6,382 nucleotides of DNA from positions 1 through 6,382 of the forward strand of contig JASBVU010000111.1 of assembly GCA_029960905.1 (NCBI GenBank), in the 5' to 3' direction. The position numbers were made by a program, and so were the translations under genes. Of this stretch, positions 5,725 through 6,382 are shown piece by piece (position 1 is the stretch's first letter; the number at the start of each line of letters is the position of its first letter). The notes below the pieces were generated by a model that was given only the letters and a program-made list of their open reading frames with translations, ran no database searches and was not told where the DNA came from. The DNA is from Thermoanaerobacterium sp. Its GTDB lineage: Bacteria > Bacillota > Thermoanaerobacteria > Thermoanaerobacterales > Thermoanaerobacteraceae.

Positions 5725-5753
5725 ATTTTATTATAAGAAGAAGGTCATTACAA
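5725..5753 (-). promoter_or_regulatory. Candidate promoter of the ERCC4 gene
   Basis: On the - strand, TTGTAA (5753-5748) and TAAAAT (5730-5725) are spaced by 17 bases, about 38 bases upstream of the ATG. A perfect TATAAT (5735-5730) overlaps but has no suitable -35 box at 17 bases. Confidence 0.4.
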
Positions 5754-5818
5754 CTTTTTTCATACAAGAAACACCATCTTAGTACTTTCGTATTAAAAAA
5801 ATTAATACTTTTGGTCAA

Positions 5819-5847
5819 TTGACATATTTATGAAGTGGATATATTAT
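5819..5847 (+). promoter_or_regulatory. Sigma-A-type promoter upstream of the VanZ gene
   Basis: A perfect TTGACA (5819-5824), a 17-base spacer and TATTAT (5842-5847, five of six matches). If used for the VanZ-like gene it would give an untranslated leader of roughly 160 bases. The -35 box lies within the palindrome GTCAATTGAC (5814-5823), a possible operator. Confidence 0.6.
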
Positions 5848-5958
5848 AAAGTTAAGGGAATTACCGGTAAATTCTCAGACGTAAGAATTGGATTGATGAG
5901 CTTTAAAAAATGTAAAAATACTATGTACAATAGTCGGTTATGGAACTATGCATCAGGA

Positions 5959-5987
5959 TTGACAAGTAATACATGAAAGATTATTTA
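5959..5987 (+). promoter_or_regulatory. Weak second promoter candidate close to the VanZ gene
   Basis: A perfect TTGACA (5959-5964) is followed 17 bases later by a poor -10 box TATTTA (5982-5987). It lies 26 bases before the start codon, so it would give a very short leader. Confidence 0.25.
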
Positions 5988-6012
5988 AGTTATATTCAGG
6001 AGATGAATTATT

Positions 6013-6382
6013 TTGAGAATGAATTTTCCGATAGGGTTAAAAGTTATTTTGTTTATTTTCTTCATTCCTCTTATTATAAAACAGTTTAAGTTGACAAAAA
6101 ATATTGTTATGGTTACATTTATAGCAGGGTTTATTATATATGCAATTGAATTAATAAGTATAGTGTTTTTCCCGATTACATTTTATCCACCTATGCCCAA
6201 TTATGTTCTAAATGTAAATATTGTTCCTATGAAAGATATAATTATTTTTATGAATACACAACCAATAAATATTTTTTTAAAAAATGTGGTTGGGAATATT
6301 ATACTTTTTATTCCGCTTGGCTTTTTTATACCGATAATATATAGAAATATGAACAAATTTAATTATACGTTATTGTTGGGTT
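6013..6382 (+). CDS. VanZ-family membrane protein, N-terminal part
   Basis: The first 123 codons of a gene cut off by the window end. The protein is very hydrophobic, with membrane segments at residues about 8-23, 30-53 and 94-110. It shows the VanZ-like hallmarks NIVPMKD (69-75) and VGNIILFIPLGFFIP (93-107). VanZ itself gives low-level teicoplanin resistance, but most family members have no proven role, so resistance should not be assumed. I chose the TTG at 6013 because the ribosome-binding site AGGAGA (5998-6003) is 9 bases away. The in-frame ATG at 6019 would be 15 bases from it and remains an alternative. It diverges from the ERCC4 gene across a 325-base gap that contains a strong promoter. 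The family's usual length is 150-200 residues, so a C-terminal part is missing. Confidence 0.85.
   Translation, partial: MRMNFPIGLKVILFIFFIPLIIKQFKLTKNIVMVTFIAGFIIYAIELISIVFFPITFYPPMPNYVLNVNIVPMKDIIIFMNTQPINIFLKNVVGNIILFIPLGFFIPIIYRNMNKFNYTLLLG

Larger units (their letters stand above)
5688..6012. other. 325-base intergenic region between the ERCC4 and VanZ genes
   Basis: No confident gene lies here. The left part holds the ERCC4 promoter candidate and an AT-only stem (5790-5796 / 5802-5808). A 10-bp perfect palindrome GTCAATTGAC (5814-5823) overlaps a strong + strand promoter. One frame is open for 48 codons from the ATG at 5830 to the TGA at 5974-5976 (MKWIYYKVKGITGKF through ASGLTSNT), but it has no ribosome-binding site and overlaps the -10 box. 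I do not recognise it, and it may be a gene fragment. No known riboswitch pattern was recognised in the leader. Confidence 0.5.

Noticed and set aside
1..6382. Search by eye for CRISPR arrays, tRNA or rRNA genes, insertion sequences and known riboswitches
   Set aside because: No regularly spaced repeats, cloverleaf with CCA or T-arm pattern, transposase motifs or recognisable aptamer cores were seen.

Overview
The window looks like chromosomal DNA of a low-GC, AT-rich Firmicute. The protein style and the gene order murA / htrA / CxxH-CxxC / rlmH suggest a thermophilic clostridium of the Thermoanaerobacterium or Thermoanaerobacter kind. This assignment is made from memory of those genomes, without a database search.

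The left part (1-2328) is a conserved housekeeping block, all on the + strand. It holds the 3' end of murA (peptidoglycan precursor synthesis) with its own terminator, a membrane-anchored HtrA-type serine protease, a 55-residue CxxH/CxxC protein and rlmH (23S rRNA methyltransferase). htrA, the small gene and rlmH are tightly spaced and probably cotranscribed. The Shine-Dalgarno sequence of htrA lies inside a perfect 13-bp hairpin, which is the most interesting regulatory signal in the window.

The right part (2335-6382) looks accessory and partly decayed. It begins 6 bases after the rlmH stop codon with a frameshifted diguanylate cyclase gene (- strand), then the 3' stump of an XRE-type repressor gene. 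An intact vapBC toxin-antitoxin operon follows, with a sharp promoter and an overlapping palindromic operator. Next come a small orphan lipoprotein, a convergent gene for an ERCC4-type nuclease with a C-terminal winged helix (- strand), a 325-base intergenic stretch with promoter-like signals, and the start of a VanZ-family membrane protein cut off by the window edge.

The two halves do not form one pathway. The left half serves cell-envelope quality control and ribosome maturation. The right half reads as gene turnover next to rlmH, a place known in staphylococci as the SCC integration site. No recombinase, CRISPR array, tRNA or rRNA is visible, and I see no convincing new multi-gene system.
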